Positions 24,386-37,142 of a stretch of 64,000 bases of DNA are shown here, piece by piece. Below the pieces are notes generated by a model. That model was not told where the DNA came from. It was given only the letters and a program-made list of their open reading frames with translations, and ran no database searches. Source of the DNA: Rhodamnia argentea. Lineage: Eukaryota; Streptophyta; Magnoliopsida; Myrtales; Myrtaceae. The translations under genes were made by a program, and so were the position numbers. The DNA lies in the NCBI RefSeq assembly GCF_020921035.1, contig NC_063156.1, forward strand, positions 558,001 through 622,000, in the 5' to 3' direction. Numbering within the stretch: the first letter of the stretch is position 1; each line of letters begins with the position of its first letter.

Positions 24386-26812
24386 ATGACGATATCCTCG
24401 CCCAAGGGTTCATCCGCAATTACTCCATTCCCAAGGTCGCTTTCGGTAATTACGATCGCCATCGGAGGACTTGCCACGTTCTTGATGGTCGCCTCTCTGC
24501 TTCTTGTTTCTCATCCCATCGGCTCCAAGGTTCGCGGGTATTTTTATGGCATCGACAGCTCGAGCAAGGTAGATTTTGCGGTTTTCCCTTATAATGACAG
24601 TAGAGTTGCCCGCTCCGTTGATAAAAGCGAGGATGTAGTTAGTGAGGTTCCTTCGTCGAAGCCTTTTTCTGAAGTACACACGAGTTCAAATGATTCTTCA
24701 ACCTCGGTGGCAAATAAGGAATTGGAATATCAAGTGAACCCCGTCCCACCCATCTCGTCTGGATTACCTTCGGGAGAGGAGGACGATTCCAGTTCTAAAA
24801 ATGATAAGCTCATAGAGAACACTGAAATTGCTAACCCGGTCTTGTCAGATGCGCCTGATGTTTCTGCTTATTCAGCCTCAGGAACTACACCGGCATCAAC
24901 ATCTGCTAAAACTTCAGTTGAGATTGGTAATCTTCATATTTATTTAATGGGTGTTCTTGTGAGAACTTGCCTTTTTGGTTTATCTGACTGGTGCTAAGAA
25001 TAAAATCTCGGGAATCTTAATTTTGCTGTATTGTAGATCGTGACATATCATGCAATCTCAGAGTTCTGTTTTTCTTATACAGGAATCGATGTTTCCATAT
25101 GCACTCAAGTCAATAGAGAAACATGCTGTTTTAGATTGCAGTTTGGTCACTCCTAATGGGAGGCTCTCTTACTTGTTTTTCTGGTCCTAGCCTCTTGCCC
25201 ATCTCTGTTAACTAGCTGCTTGAAGTCGATTAAGCCATAATCTTTTATTTATCTTCTTCTTGTGAGTTCTTGCATTTGCATATGTTTGACATGGTTGTGG
25301 TCCTTCAGTTCCTGCTGCAATTGGATTAGAATCTGATTATTGGTTTTATGCTACATTTAGGTTGTGATCTGTACCATGGGAGTTGGTTTTATGATTCACT
25401 CGGACCATCATACACAAACAATACCTGCCCAGTTTTGACACAGATGCAGAACTGCCAGGGGAACGGAAGGCCTGATAAGGAATACGAGAATTGGCGGTGG
25501 AAACCTTCTCAGTGTGATCTCCCACGATTTGATGCCAAAAAGTTTTTGGAGTTGATGAGAGGAAAGACGCTAGCTTTCATTGGCGATTCTGTCGCACGTA
25601 ACCAGATGGAATCCATGTTATGCATCCTTTGGCAGGCAAGTCTCTGCCTCATATCCGATCTTCCTATTTTGCATCCTTATGGATTAGGCTAATAAATAGT
25701 TAAGGATTTGTTTGAATTGGAAATATTTGCTTCAATTGATCAGTAGCTTTTAATGTGATAAGTTGCTATTGCGATATAAACTCTCTTTCTGAGGTTGTCC
25801 AACTTAGAGTCCTTGTAAAAACTCACCAACTTTTTTGTGCCAATATCAGAATTTTTCAACTGCCAGAAAGTTGTTAAGTACAAATAGATGCTATTCAGGG
25901 GGCAAAGAAACAAAATGCAGCGTGGGCCAATTGATCATATGACATGGGAGAATTGAAACTCTTAAGCTCTCTGCTTAGGGGAATGCTTCCTTATTGAAAA
26001 ATTGGGTTGTTTTCCAGGTTGAAGTACCCAAAAACCGGGGAAACCGAAGAATGCAAAGATGGTTTTTTAGGTCAACATCTGTCATGATTGTTCGCATGTG
26101 GTCCTCATGGCTTGTGCATCAAAGCTCCGAAGCAATTGATTTTGCTCCAGAGGGCGTGGTAAAGCTTCACCTCGATGTCCCCGACCAAGTTATAATGGAA
26201 TTTCTTCCCAAGTTTGATGTGGTCGTTCTTTCCTCTGGCCACTGGTTTGCCAAGCAATCAGTCTATGTCTTGGACAAAAAAATTGTTGGTGGACAATTAT
26301 GGTGGCCAGACAAATCTCGACATATGAAGGTCAATAATATTGAAGCGTTTGGAATATCTGTCGAAACGATCATCTCTGCTATTGTCACGCATCCAAATTA
26401 CACTGGGGTAACCATTCTCCGTTCCTATTCACCTGATCATTATGAGGGTGGAGCTTGGAATACGGGGGGGTCTTGCACTGGGAAGGTGCAGCCCTTAGCA
26501 GCTGGGGAGTTAGTGGAAAATGGTTTTACGAATATAATGCATGAGAAACAAGTGACAGGCTTTTATCGTGCGATGAAGAAGGCGACCAACAAGTCAAAGA
26601 TGAGGTTGATGGATATCACTGAGGCTTTTGGATATCGTCATGACGGGCATCCTGGCCCGTACAGAAGCCCTGACCCAAACAAGATCACAAAACGTGGTCC
26701 GGATGGAAGGCCTCCACCACAGGATTGCTTACACTGGTGCATGCCTGGCCCAGTTGATGCCTGGAATGAACTTGTACTTGAGATTATTAGGAGAGAGCTT
26801 GATGGCGACTGA
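24386..26812 (+). CDS. TBL17: Trichome birefringence-like protein (TBL17/YLS7 type)
   Basis: Golgi type II membrane protein of the plant family that O-acetylates cell-wall polysaccharides. Coding exons 24386-24926, 25361-25635 and 26018-26812 give 536 aa. One hydrophobic anchor lies at about residues 19-42, followed by a Ser/Thr-rich stem. The cysteine-rich PMR5N region starts at about 181 with GCDLYHGSWFYD. The catalytic GDS motif is FIGDSVARNQ (253-262), and the C-terminal DxxH motif is DCLHWCMPGP (from about 508). Both catalytic motifs are intact. The ATG at 24386 was chosen because the frame upstream has only GTG. Intron 2 uses a GC donor (CAG|GCAAGT). The exact polymer acetylated is unknown. 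TBL18 is very close in sequence; assignment to TBL17 rests partly on gene order. Confidence 0.93.
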
Positions 26813-27850
26813 ACCTTCTACACCAAAAACGTGGCATTCTTGTATCTTTATAGTTTGAATTATTATGCCAGGAAAATTTAATTTATGTAGGGGCCAGAGT
26901 TAGCTCGGTTCTTCTTCTTCTTCTTAAAACACACACTAGGGAAGAAAATGTACTCCCCAAAGCATTTTTTGTCATAGTGAAATACTGTAATTTATTTGTT
27001 TGTCTCTGTTGTCAGTTTAGACAGATTAGTTAGTGATGAAAAATCTTCTGGACTAGTATTCTTTCCTGATGATCTGGAGAAGTCGATGGCAAGCATCTGA
27101 GGATATTCTAGTCAAGGCATCAACTGAGGATATTCTAGCCAAGGTATCAACTTTGTCTTGTGAAAACTTTTTGTCACTTGGGTGGATATTCATAATCACC
27201 TTGTGAAAGAAAATTTTGACTTGAGAGGAAATGAAAGTGTAAACCAGACATTCCTGATCCTCAATTTGGTATGATATCATGGTGGATTTCCTTATCCATT
27301 TGATTTTGCAATATCATATTGAGTTTTGGTTGTTCGAAATTATTCGGAATCTTCGGACCACTTTGCTTTGGTATCCAGCTTCTGTTTACCCGCTTCCTGT
27401 AATTGTGATGATTCGGTTTTTATCTGGACATGAACTGCAATGTGATCTGGTCCTGCTAATGTTATAACAGCAATCCGCATGGATATGGAGTGGTGAATAT
27501 ACATCAGGATTATTGCCTAAATTGTTGGTTCCTCCCCCTTGTGAGTTATATGTTTTTTTTTCGGCTAAGTCCTCTGGAAATCCGCGCTGTCTTTTTTATG
27601 GCAGTCTTTATGGGCGTTTTTTAGTTGGTATTGGCAATAGGATCATTTCCTCTTAAAGTCTTCATGGGTGGCTTTTGTCCTTTGTAATCAGCAGTATAGT
27701 TCTCCACAAAAGAAAGGGTTATGTCTAATCGCCAATTACGTGATATTGTGGTAGGCGATTGTAGATATTATGATTGACTAGAAGCCAACAAAAAAAATTC
27801 TAGGGTCGTATTAATGAGTATCTTTAGGGCATTTTCTTATAAGGCGAACG
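26813..27850. other. TBL 3' UTR and spacer
   Basis: A 3' UTR with a (CTT)n tract near 26912 is followed by AT-rich spacer. At 27094-27150 a short unit GAGGATATTCTAG(T/C)CAAGG is repeated in tandem. No gene is visible. Confidence 0.5.
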
Positions 27851-27852
27851 AC

Positions 27853-28350
27853 AGGAAAATTATCAAAAAAGTTTTAAATCTATAGTTGTGCCAATTCAGT
27901 TCTAAATCTTTTGTATTTGTGTCAATTCGGTCCATTTTATCAGCCGATCTTTGGCATCAACTTTTTTTAATGACATTTTAGTATTTTTATAAAAAAAATT
28001 TGGGTTTTTTTTTTTTCTTTACTTTTTTTTTTCACCAACCCTAAGGGCCTGTGAGGGCCTCAACGCCCTTGCTAGATCCGGCCAGGCAAGGTGGTTGCTG
28101 CCCCCAGCCCTAACTGTCCGGTAAAAAAAAAAAAAAAAGATAAAAGATAAAAGATTCAAAAAATTATTAAGATATTACTAAAAAAGTCCATGTTAGCATT
28201 GATAGTGCCTTAGCGCCGGCCGGCCAAATAGGTTGAATTGACACAAATGAAAAAGATTTACAATTAAATTGACAAAACAAAATGCTTATGATTAAATTGA
28301 CACAATTACAATAAGTTGAGATTTTTTTTTTTTTTGTAATTCTCCCAATG
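27853..28350. mobile_element. Inverted-repeat non-autonomous element, family A copy 3
   Basis: The left end (GGAAAATTATCAAAAAAG) and the inverted right end (poly-T then GTAATTCTCCC) enclose arms with GTGTCAATTCGGTCC on the left and GTTGAATTGACAC on the right. A short GC-rich core lies at 28050-28115. A possible decayed target duplication is GAACGACA (27846-27853) and GAACGGCA, a few bases beyond the right arm. Confidence 0.6.
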
Positions 28351-30745
28351 AACGGCAAATGGATCAATTTTGCATATCACGGAAAGATGTATCTTGAAAA
28401 TCGTAAATTTTGTTGTTGATTACTCAACAAATGCTCTTCACTCATTTGTTAACAAATTTTCTTTCAAACTAAAAAAAAAAAAACATTTCTTTCTAATTTC
28501 TCCTCTTGATATATTAAAATAAATGTAAAAATTTATAAAATCAACTTTAAATTTGTTATTGTTCGGAGTTTTTCATGTAGAATGGTAGCAAATTGTACAT
28601 AATAGCAAAATTATCGACATTTGACACACAAAAAAAATAAAATACAAACTTATTGACAGGTAATTTTTAAAATTCTAAAATGATTTGTAACGATATATCC
28701 ACATGCCGATAAATTGCCATGTGAAACAATAAAGTTACCGATGAATTAAGTGAAAATCGTCAACAAACTGAACCACACAGATCCCATTCCAACCCACGTA
28801 CCAAATAAAAACGAAAGAATTGCCCCCTGTTTTGCCCGCGAAAGAAAGAGAAGAAGAAAAAAAGAGAGAGAGAGAGAGAGAAACATTCAATTATTCAAAG
28901 TCCTATGGGAGGGCCCACCCTGATTTCGTCACCATTGCCCGATTTCAAATTCAAACGTCGTTGAGATTTCATTTGACTTTGCGATTTTCATTTATGTCCT
29001 CCTTCGTTAAAAATGACACGTCCGTCGCGTCCGCTCTTTAACGGTCACCTTTTGGCCCCCCCCCTTCTCTCCCTCCTCCTCCAAGTTCAAATAGAAAAGA
29101 AAAAAGAAAAAAACCGACGTATCTCTCGGAAAATTTCCCCGGAATTCAGCGACATCAACCAGTACTGTGAATTTTCCCGGAAGGAAATCGGAGTTTCTCA
29201 GGAAAACTCCACTTCAGAGGGTGCCGCTGCTGCATTGTATTTCTGGAGACGGAGGAAATCGCTGAGCATCGCGTCGTCGAGGTTCGTCTTCCTCTTCACG
29301 GCATGCGCTCTCCGATTTCCCTCATTTCTTTAAGCTTTCGAAGAGGCACGAGTTCTCTCTGGAGTGCCCTATTTTATGAGTTTGAAGCGAATTCTCCGAA
29401 CTCGGAGTTCTTTAACCTCCAGTTCCAGTTGAGCTGAAATGAATGATGTGCCCTCTGCAATTTGATCTCTGGTTTTGTCCTTCTTCCTTTTGGTCGTTGA
29501 GGAGCTGACCTTGCTCTCGGATTTCGTTCGTGTGCTTTTCATTTCCGAAATTGCTGACGGGACAGACGTTTGTGTTGAACTAATGAATGATAGAGGTTCA
29601 GCGGTTTTCATGGAATTTCGTCACTAGTTTATGATGAAGCAAAGTTCTCTTGCTGTTTTATTGTAAATCTCTTGACCATGTAGATCTGAATTTGTTAACC
29701 TCCTCTGACAAATGAAGCTCGGAGTTGCTTAGAGTTGGTCCAATTTGTGTTTCCTCGATGGTTGTCTTCAGACATGCACTCTTTGTTTTTAGTCTCTCCT
29801 TTCATGGTTGGCTATTCTCTCCTCTTTAGGTTAAGGAGTTAGCTCTCAGATACCTTTCACTTTCTGAGCTTTTGAAGCTGCCGGAGCTTGCATTTTGAAC
29901 TAGGCTTTACATGTGGTAAATTGAAATTGGTTCCATCAAATTTACTCGTTGTATTATGTTCCAAGTGGTCAATGCTTTTCTTCGCTGTTTTGCTCCAGCT
30001 CCTGTTAAAGTTGAACTGAGGCAAATTATGTGGACCTTGTCCAACTTTGCATGACCTATGAGAGTGAATGTCTGACAAAGAGTTGTCTGTTTATTTCATC
30101 CATTGAGATTGGACATATCTAAAACCTGATTACCTTAAGTGATGTGCTTGTTGAACTGAAGCTAAATCCAAAAGTGATGATATAGAAGGATGGATGGCTG
30201 TTAATCATGCCATTCTTCTAGTTGTTTGAAAGTTTTACCAATAAATACTGTCTGAGCATGTATGGTGGAGGCTATTTCCAGGAGTTGGAGCTGCAAGCTT
30301 TTGCAAATAGTAATTCAATTTCGCAATGGAAATCTTATTCAGTTGATAGTTGTAATTACTTAAGGATTGGTCTTTACATGTTTTGCATTTTTAGTTCCCA
30401 CCTGTGTTATTCTGGTATATTGTTTAGCGCTTTTTGGTTAATCGATAATTTCATTGCTACCAAGTGTAGAGAAGGCCAGATTCCTCAAAGGCCCAAAGCC
30501 ACCTTTAGTTTACAACCAAATACCAGCCCAGTAACACATTAGACTCTTGATTGCATTCTTCAAAGGTTTACAGAGCTAGTCTCTTAAGAGAAATGATTTA
30601 TTGCCCTCCCATTCTTTGGAGGTCTGGATGTCATTTACCTTTTCTGGTTTTGACTGACCATTGCAATCTATTAGCTCTCTCACAATCATATGTTTCTGTA
30701 ACTTGTCAACATGATCATTGCCAACAGGTGTAGCGGCTGTTAGAC
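28351..30745 (+). promoter_or_regulatory. Promoter, 5' UTR and probable 5' UTR intron of MAP65-3
   Basis: AT-rich to 28800. A (GA)n microsatellite lies at 28864-28881. The TTTAACGGTCA at 29037-29047 matches the mitosis-specific activator (MSA) consensus YCYAACGGYYA at 10 of 11 positions. A leader exon probably lies near 29050-29300. A CAG at 30724-30726 just before the start codon is a good acceptor, implying a 5' UTR intron of about 1.4 kb, but I could not fix its donor. Confidence 0.5.
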
Positions 30746-33700
30746 ATGTCATGCCTTCAAAGTGATCCTCTTCTGCAAGTGGAAACGACATGTGGAACAC
30801 TTCTATGTGAACTCCAGGTTTTTCCTGAACAGAATGAGGATTTATTCGTATATGTTGTTCTGTCGTAATTGAAAAAGGTCGCTTTTCTTTTCTGATAGTA
30901 GGTTTGTCAGCGTAGATACTTACAGACTTTCTTTCACGATTTGGATTCTATAGATAATCTGGGATGAAGTTGGGGAGTCCGATGCAGATAGGGATCAAAT
31001 GCTTCTTGAACTTGAAAAGGAATGTCTACAAGTATATATGAGAAAGGTAGATCAAGCAAATCGCTGTAGAGCTCAGCTAAGGCAGAGGATAGCTGATTCT
31101 GAAGCAGAACTTGCAGCAATCTGCTCTGCCATGGGGGAGCGGCCAGTACACATAAGGCAGGTTAGGACTGTCCTGACAAAGTTCTTTTAGGAGTCAAGTA
31201 TTTTGAAATAATTTTATTTCTTCCATCCTTTGATAGAACGTAACAACTAGTAAAGATTGCAAATCATTGAGACACACTGAAATCCATCTCAGTTCTATAA
31301 TTTGTCAAATCTCACTTTGGTGTAGTGAAAGTGGCATGTAATCTTAGGGATTTTTCCCTCTTTTACATAAAAAAAAAAAAAGTGTGGCATCAATGTGTTG
31401 AAGGGATACCTAATAAAAATATCGAGAACTAGTCTGCTCGAGGAGGTTCATAATTGAATTGAAATGTAAATCTTTTAGAGCAATAATGAGTTATTATGAA
31501 CATACTGTCCAAAAGTAATTTGGGAGTAGGTTTAGGAACAATTGTCCAACATAAAAATGGTTTCCAAAAGTATAATCAAGTCTAACATGTTATGGGTTCT
31601 TGAGTTGTTGAGTCTTTAAGCATCTTTTTTCTACATGATTGCATTAATTTCCATTTCAGTAACAGTAAAACGGAAATGTCATCTCGCAATAATTCAAGCG
31701 CATACTACATGATGAATAATGGGATTCAAAAACAGGTCTTAGATAGCCTCTCGAAACCAAAAAGAGAAAAAAATATCCTTAACTCCAAGTCTAAAACCTA
31801 AATGCTACCTACTGTTTGAAAGAAAATATTTATGGTTGACAAAGTTACTGTCAGCCAACTGAGAGTTATACAGCATCTCAGGTAAAAGATTTTGAAATCG
31901 ACAACTAGCATATTGCAATTGAAGGCTCCATGCGAGCTCTTCGAAAATTCATGGTAAATCATGATAACAGACTCCCTGTGTTGGTAGGACGTCGCTACTA
32001 CTATGCTTTATAAATCTTCCAGGACTTCAGAATCCTTCTTTAAATTCATCTTTATTTTCGGGATGTACCAGAAACATTTACGGTTTGGAATTCTGTTCCA
32101 GTCTGATCAAAATGCAGGAAGCTTGAAAGAAGAGCTCAAGATAATTCTTCCTCAGTTGGAGGAGATGCGGAAGAGAAAATGTGAGAGAAGACAACAGTTT
32201 ATTGAAGTTCTAGAGCAAATACAGATTATTATAAATGAATTACATAGGTCGAAAGAACATACTTCTTCTAAAGTAGTTGTGGATGAAAGTGATTTATCCT
32301 TGAGGAAGCTGGAAGAACTCCATGGACAGTTGCATGCACTTGAACAAGAGAAGGTTAAATTAGTTTGTTCTATTTGCTTTTGCTACTTTCATCATCTTGT
32401 ATAGGCTGCTAATTTTTCACATATCAACATATATTTCTTGCTCCAAATTCTTGTCCAGAGCAATCGCCTGAAGCAGATTCAGGATTATATGTGTACACTG
32501 AACTCGCTCTGCATGGTACTTGGACTTGACTTTGAGCACACAGTTTCTGAGGTTCATTTAAGTAATGCTGGAGGATCGAAAGATATAAGCAACGGGATAA
32601 TTGAGCAGTTGGCTTCTATGATTAAAAATCTGCGAGAGATTAAACTGCAGAGAATGCAGCGGGTAAGTTTTATTCCTTTCAACTATCAAGATTTACCTCA
32701 GAGTAGTAATCATAGAGGGAATTGGGGAGTTGTAATTGTTTGGTTGTCCACAGCTTCAAGACCTTGCAACGAACTTGCTGGAACTATGGAATTTGATGGA
32801 TACACCTCTCGAGGAGCAACTAATGTTCCAAAACGTTACTTGCAATGTAGCTGCGTCTGAACATGAAATAACTGAGCCCGATGCCCTCTCAGTGGCTTCT
32901 ATAAATGATGTGAGATACATGTAACGTTGATTATCTGCACATATCACAAGCACCACGTCCGGTTTCTTGCACTAAATAGATGGATGAAATTGCTAATGGA
33001 TTTACGCATGAGCATTTTATATAGGTTGAAGCAGAAGTAGCTCGGTTGGAAGAATTGAAGTTGAGCAAAATGAAAGAGCTTGTTTTAAGGAAGAGGTCAG
33101 AGCTAGAGGATATTTATAGGAAGACACATTTGATCCCTGAAGAAGACAGTACCATGAGCTATATCATTGAAGCTGCGGAGTCTGGTAGTTCCAAAACCCT
33201 TGAGCACATTGGCAAGACCAACTCAGCAATTGCTTGAACTCTCTATGCTCACTTTTTCTTGCAGGAGCCACGAATGCCGCTAGTGTACTTGAACAAATTG
33301 AAGTTCATATTGCGAAAGTCAAAGAGGAAGCTTTTAGCCGAAAAGAATTGCTTGAAAGGGTTGAGAAATGGTTGGCTGCACGTGAGGAGGAGAGCTGGCT
33401 TGAGGAGTACAACGGGGTTGAGTGTTCTCAATCATCCCTTGGAGTTACAAATGGACATTTATCCACTTTATACTGCTTAGTTACTATGTTCTTTGTTTCC
33501 AGGATGAAAATAGATATAATGCTGGAAGAGGGTCCCATCTTACCCTTAAGCGTGCTGAGAAAGCTCGATCACTGGTTAACAAACTACCAGGTACTCAGAA
33601 GAAATGTCGCTCTTGTTGTATATGTAAATCTGAAAGCATGAGCTCGTGTCTTAAATTCCTTTCTCATCTCTACCATAATGACCTGATGAATGCACTGCTT

Positions 33701-35438
33701 AATCTCATTGCAATAGCGATGGTTGAGGCCTTAGCTTCGAAAACTGTGTCATGGGAGAAGGAAAGAGGGATTGAGTTCACTTATGATGGCGTAAGTATTT
33801 AGACGGTTCAAACAGTAATTCTGATTGTTTCGATGATGTATTTCTGAAACTGTTAATCATTCTATACAGATCCGACTACTCTCTATGCTTGAAGAGTATA
33901 CTCTTCTACGGCAGGAGAAAGAACAAGAACGCCGTAGGCTGCGGGTATGAAACTGTTGAAGGACTTACATTTATCTATCTCAAAATTTTATAAGAATTTT
34001 TTGCTGGATATTTTGCCAACACCCCAACACAGAGGTGCAAACAAATTTTGAGACTGGAGGTATAGTTAAAGAATCAAAGTGCTACTCTGCTTAATTTTAC
34101 TTGTTTCAGGACCAAAAAAAGCTTCAGGGACAGCTGATAGCAGAACAAGAAGCGTTATATGGGTCAAAACCTAGCCCCTCGAAAGTTCAAACTTTGAAAA
34201 AGGCTCCTAGAATATCAACTGGTGGAGCGAGCAACAAAAGACTTTCTCTCGGGGGAGCAGTGCTTCAAACTCCCAAAGCTGATCCACTCCACTCCTTAAA
34301 AGCTATGCCTCATTCACGTCCTATAAAGAAGAGTGATAGGATTAAGAAAAATGACAGATTCAATAATCAACAAGATGATGGCTTTGCAGCTTTTTCAGCT
34401 GGTAAGTTCGTTTGATCTGTAACTAGATGTATTTCTGGTCATGCGTTAGTGGTTTTTTTCAGCATCTGGGTTGGGGCAATACTCCTGGATACGGTGCATT
34501 GAGGTTCGTCACTTATAAATAAAGCCTTCGTTTAGCCTCTTTATAGAAGTCTTGCATTCAATATGACATCGACAATAATACCAATTTGCATGTATCCGCT
34601 TTTTTAAAAATGTGTTAGTGTTGGAATTTCTCTTACAGACACCTTTCAAACTGCTTGAACTTCTCACGTTGTTTACTTAGGATTGATTAATGGGCATTTC
34701 CCACCTGATAGAATGTTGGAATAAATGGTATTCCTGCAATTGATGGATTGTTTATAAGTTTGATTGATTGACCAAAGGAATAAAGCAAGCTTAACATTCT
34801 CTTGGAAAGCTTCTTCTCTAGGGCCGATGGGAATATCTCAACTTCTATAATGACTGTTGGTCTTCTCAAAATCATCTACTGGGGCCAATGGTCAGCATAC
34901 ATTTCCTTATGCCCAGCTCAGCTTCGTTATTTTATGTCATATAGGTAGGAGAGGGTTGGATGTGGCTGGCCCTCCTGCAAAGAACTCATTTGGTGCTGCA
35001 ACTGCTTATGAGCTAGAGTCGCCCATGAGACGGAAACCCTTCTCACCCATCACCTCTTCAGTGTTAACAAAGGCCCACAGGACTAACTCGTTGGACAATG
35101 CATCACATGGAGAGACGCTACAGAAAGCATTTCCAAGTAACAACACGTTTTCTACTCCCTTGAAGCAGACTCTTCTGACAACAGATGACGAAAATATGAC
35201 TCCCAGGACGATGCCAATCCATGTTCCCTCCACACCCTCCACAGTGTCAGTTCCTATGCACACTGCCATGACACCGGATCTTCTGTCCTTGCCTTCTGGT
35301 GCGGGTACCATGAACGTCAAAGAAATTCCTGAGGAGATAGAGTACTCTTTCGAAGAACGAAGAGCTGGATTCGTGCTTCATAGATCGAATATCAAGTCAG
35401 TCACTCATGTCCGACGGTATGAGGGGAACATTAGCTAA
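30746..35438 (+). CDS. MAP65-3: 65-kDa microtubule-associated protein 3 (PLEIADE type)
   Basis: PRC1/Ase1-family protein that cross-links antiparallel microtubules at the phragmoplast midzone in cytokinesis. Coding exons: 30746-30817, 30954-31160, 32102-32353, 32459-32662, 32754-32909, 33025-33184, 33265-33416, 33503-33590, 33717-33790, 33870-33944, 34110-34401, 34945-35438; phases agree and give 741 aa (Arabidopsis MAP65-3 about 707). Long coiled-coil segments fill residues 1-350. The conserved microtubule-binding core includes [18 protein letters not shown] and [20 protein letters not shown]. The MAP65-3-specific tail has [26 protein letters not shown] and [13 protein letters not shown] and ends in an EYSFEERR motif, which separates it from MAP65-1. 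Several S/T-P sites in the tail suit control by mitotic kinases. After EYSFEERR about 25 extra residues follow. Confidence 0.96.
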
Positions 35439-36785
35439 AGACATTTCTGCATACTTCTCCACATTCACCCTTTGTATTTCAAAGTCATGATGGTCTAGTC
35501 AATTACAATGGCCTTACTGATTATATGTACATAGTCTACGAGCAATTGGTGTAGCCGTAGGGACAGTTGAATTCCTGCCTGATTAGTGTTGCTGTTTTGT
35601 CGCAACTGCTTTATCCTGTTTTGCTAAAAAAAAAAGGCTTTTGAAGACTTTTGCAACATTCCTTCTCCATGTAATGGAACTCACAGGAAAGAAAGGATGC
35701 ATGAAAGAAGTGTGGTATCAGCGATCTCGGTGTGCAAAATGTTTGGAAACCTCCTCGAGTGTACTGGCGAAATATCGTTTTCTCTTGGTCGAGTTTACAT
35801 TGTTGCTGCTAAAATCAGATACGACAATTGATGTTCACTGAACAAACATTAAAAGAACGAAAATATGGCGATATGATCGGAATTCAACCATGACTTGTCT
35901 TGCCGCATGTGTATTACCGTTTATAAGTGAGTGAAGGACTTTACCTTTCAAACAGCACAAATGGAATGACTTTGACATTAAGTTTCCATGGTTTAGCTTA
36001 TGACACAGGCGCGTACAAGCTATTTTGTTATGCCTGAGTTGCATCGGGTAACTCTTTGTAAAAACTGATGTTGAATGGCGAATGGGGATGGAGAAGTCAA
36101 ATGGTTTCACAGTTGGCAAGCTCAGAGTCCTTGCTCAAGGCATGTTCCAATCTTTCTTAAAACGGTTAGCTAAAGGCATGAAAGATTCTCGAATCTGCGT
36201 GGACGAAAGGTAACCTCGGCAGTAGCCAAACATAGTTTTCTCTCGGCCCTCGTCTTCTATTTTTGGTTATGAAGAGGTTTGACTTTTAGTTCGACCAACC
36301 GAAAGGCAATAATAATAATAACAATAACAATAATAATAATAATAATAATGAACCAAAATAGCTTCCCAGAGCTTCAACTTTTGTCATGCTCCTTTTTTCT
36401 TTTCTTTTTCCCGTAAATTTGAATTAAAATCAATGAGCTTTTTAGGAACTGTCAATTTTAAATTAAAATTATTTCCCCAATTTCAGCAGTCATTAGTGCT
36501 ATTAATTAATTCCAATACCTCGATTATTTAATTTCCATTATTAGGCATCGAAGACGGACGCCAAGCCCTTTCTCAATCGGACTTTTATACTTTGAATTAC
36601 GACAGTTGAAATATTCATAAAAAATTACAATCGGTAATATTTTAATATGACTTTGGGAATTTTGTTGCATTTTTTCCTACTACATTTATTTCTCCTCAAT
36701 TTCGTGCCGGAAACCCTAATTTCAACAAGACTGCATTTCCTTGCGGCACTGCTGATTATTATTATTTTTTTGAATTTTTAGGAAG
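35439..36785. other. MAP65-3 3' UTR and intergenic spacer
   Basis: A 3' UTR probably ends near 35630. An (AAT/AAC)n microsatellite lies at 36308-36350. A perfect telo-box AAACCCTAA at 36711-36719 lies just upstream of the AHL leader. Nothing else is recognised. Confidence 0.5.
36308..36350. repeat. (AAT)n microsatellite
   Basis: Trinucleotide AAT units with two AAC interruptions run for about 43 bp in the AHL upstream region. Confidence 0.9.
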
Positions 36786-36830
36786 TATGAGTCGTGATCG
36801 CTCCGGAAGGTCGAATCTTCAAAGGTAGGA
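36786..36830 (+). promoter_or_regulatory. Possible uORF and 5' UTR splice donor of AHL
   Basis: An upstream ATG at 36787 opens MSRDRSGRSNLQ and then meets AAAG|GTAGGA, a plausible donor near 36824. Splicing to the acceptor TTCAG at about 37031 would end the frame at once in TAA, giving a uORF of about 14 codons. This is inferred from splice consensus only. Confidence 0.35.
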
Positions 36831-37142
36831 TCTGCTTTTTCTAGATTTGGGATGATGGTTTTCTGTAAATTGATTGTGTGAACCAATTTCTAGTTCTTGG
36901 CCAGAATATCCAATGTTCTAGCTCAATTATTTCGTCTTCCATGAATCATGATTGAAGCCGATGTATAGCGAGTTTTCTCTTTACAGATCTCAATTTTCCC
37001 CAACGCTGAACTCTTTATCTTTTGATCATTCAGCAGTTAATTCAAGAACTTGATGCCATACTAGCTGAAGCTCAGTATCCAGAGTATAAGCTCAATCAGG
37101 GTTTTTGGGGTTTTTCTTTCTTGCTTTGGGTTATTCATATTG

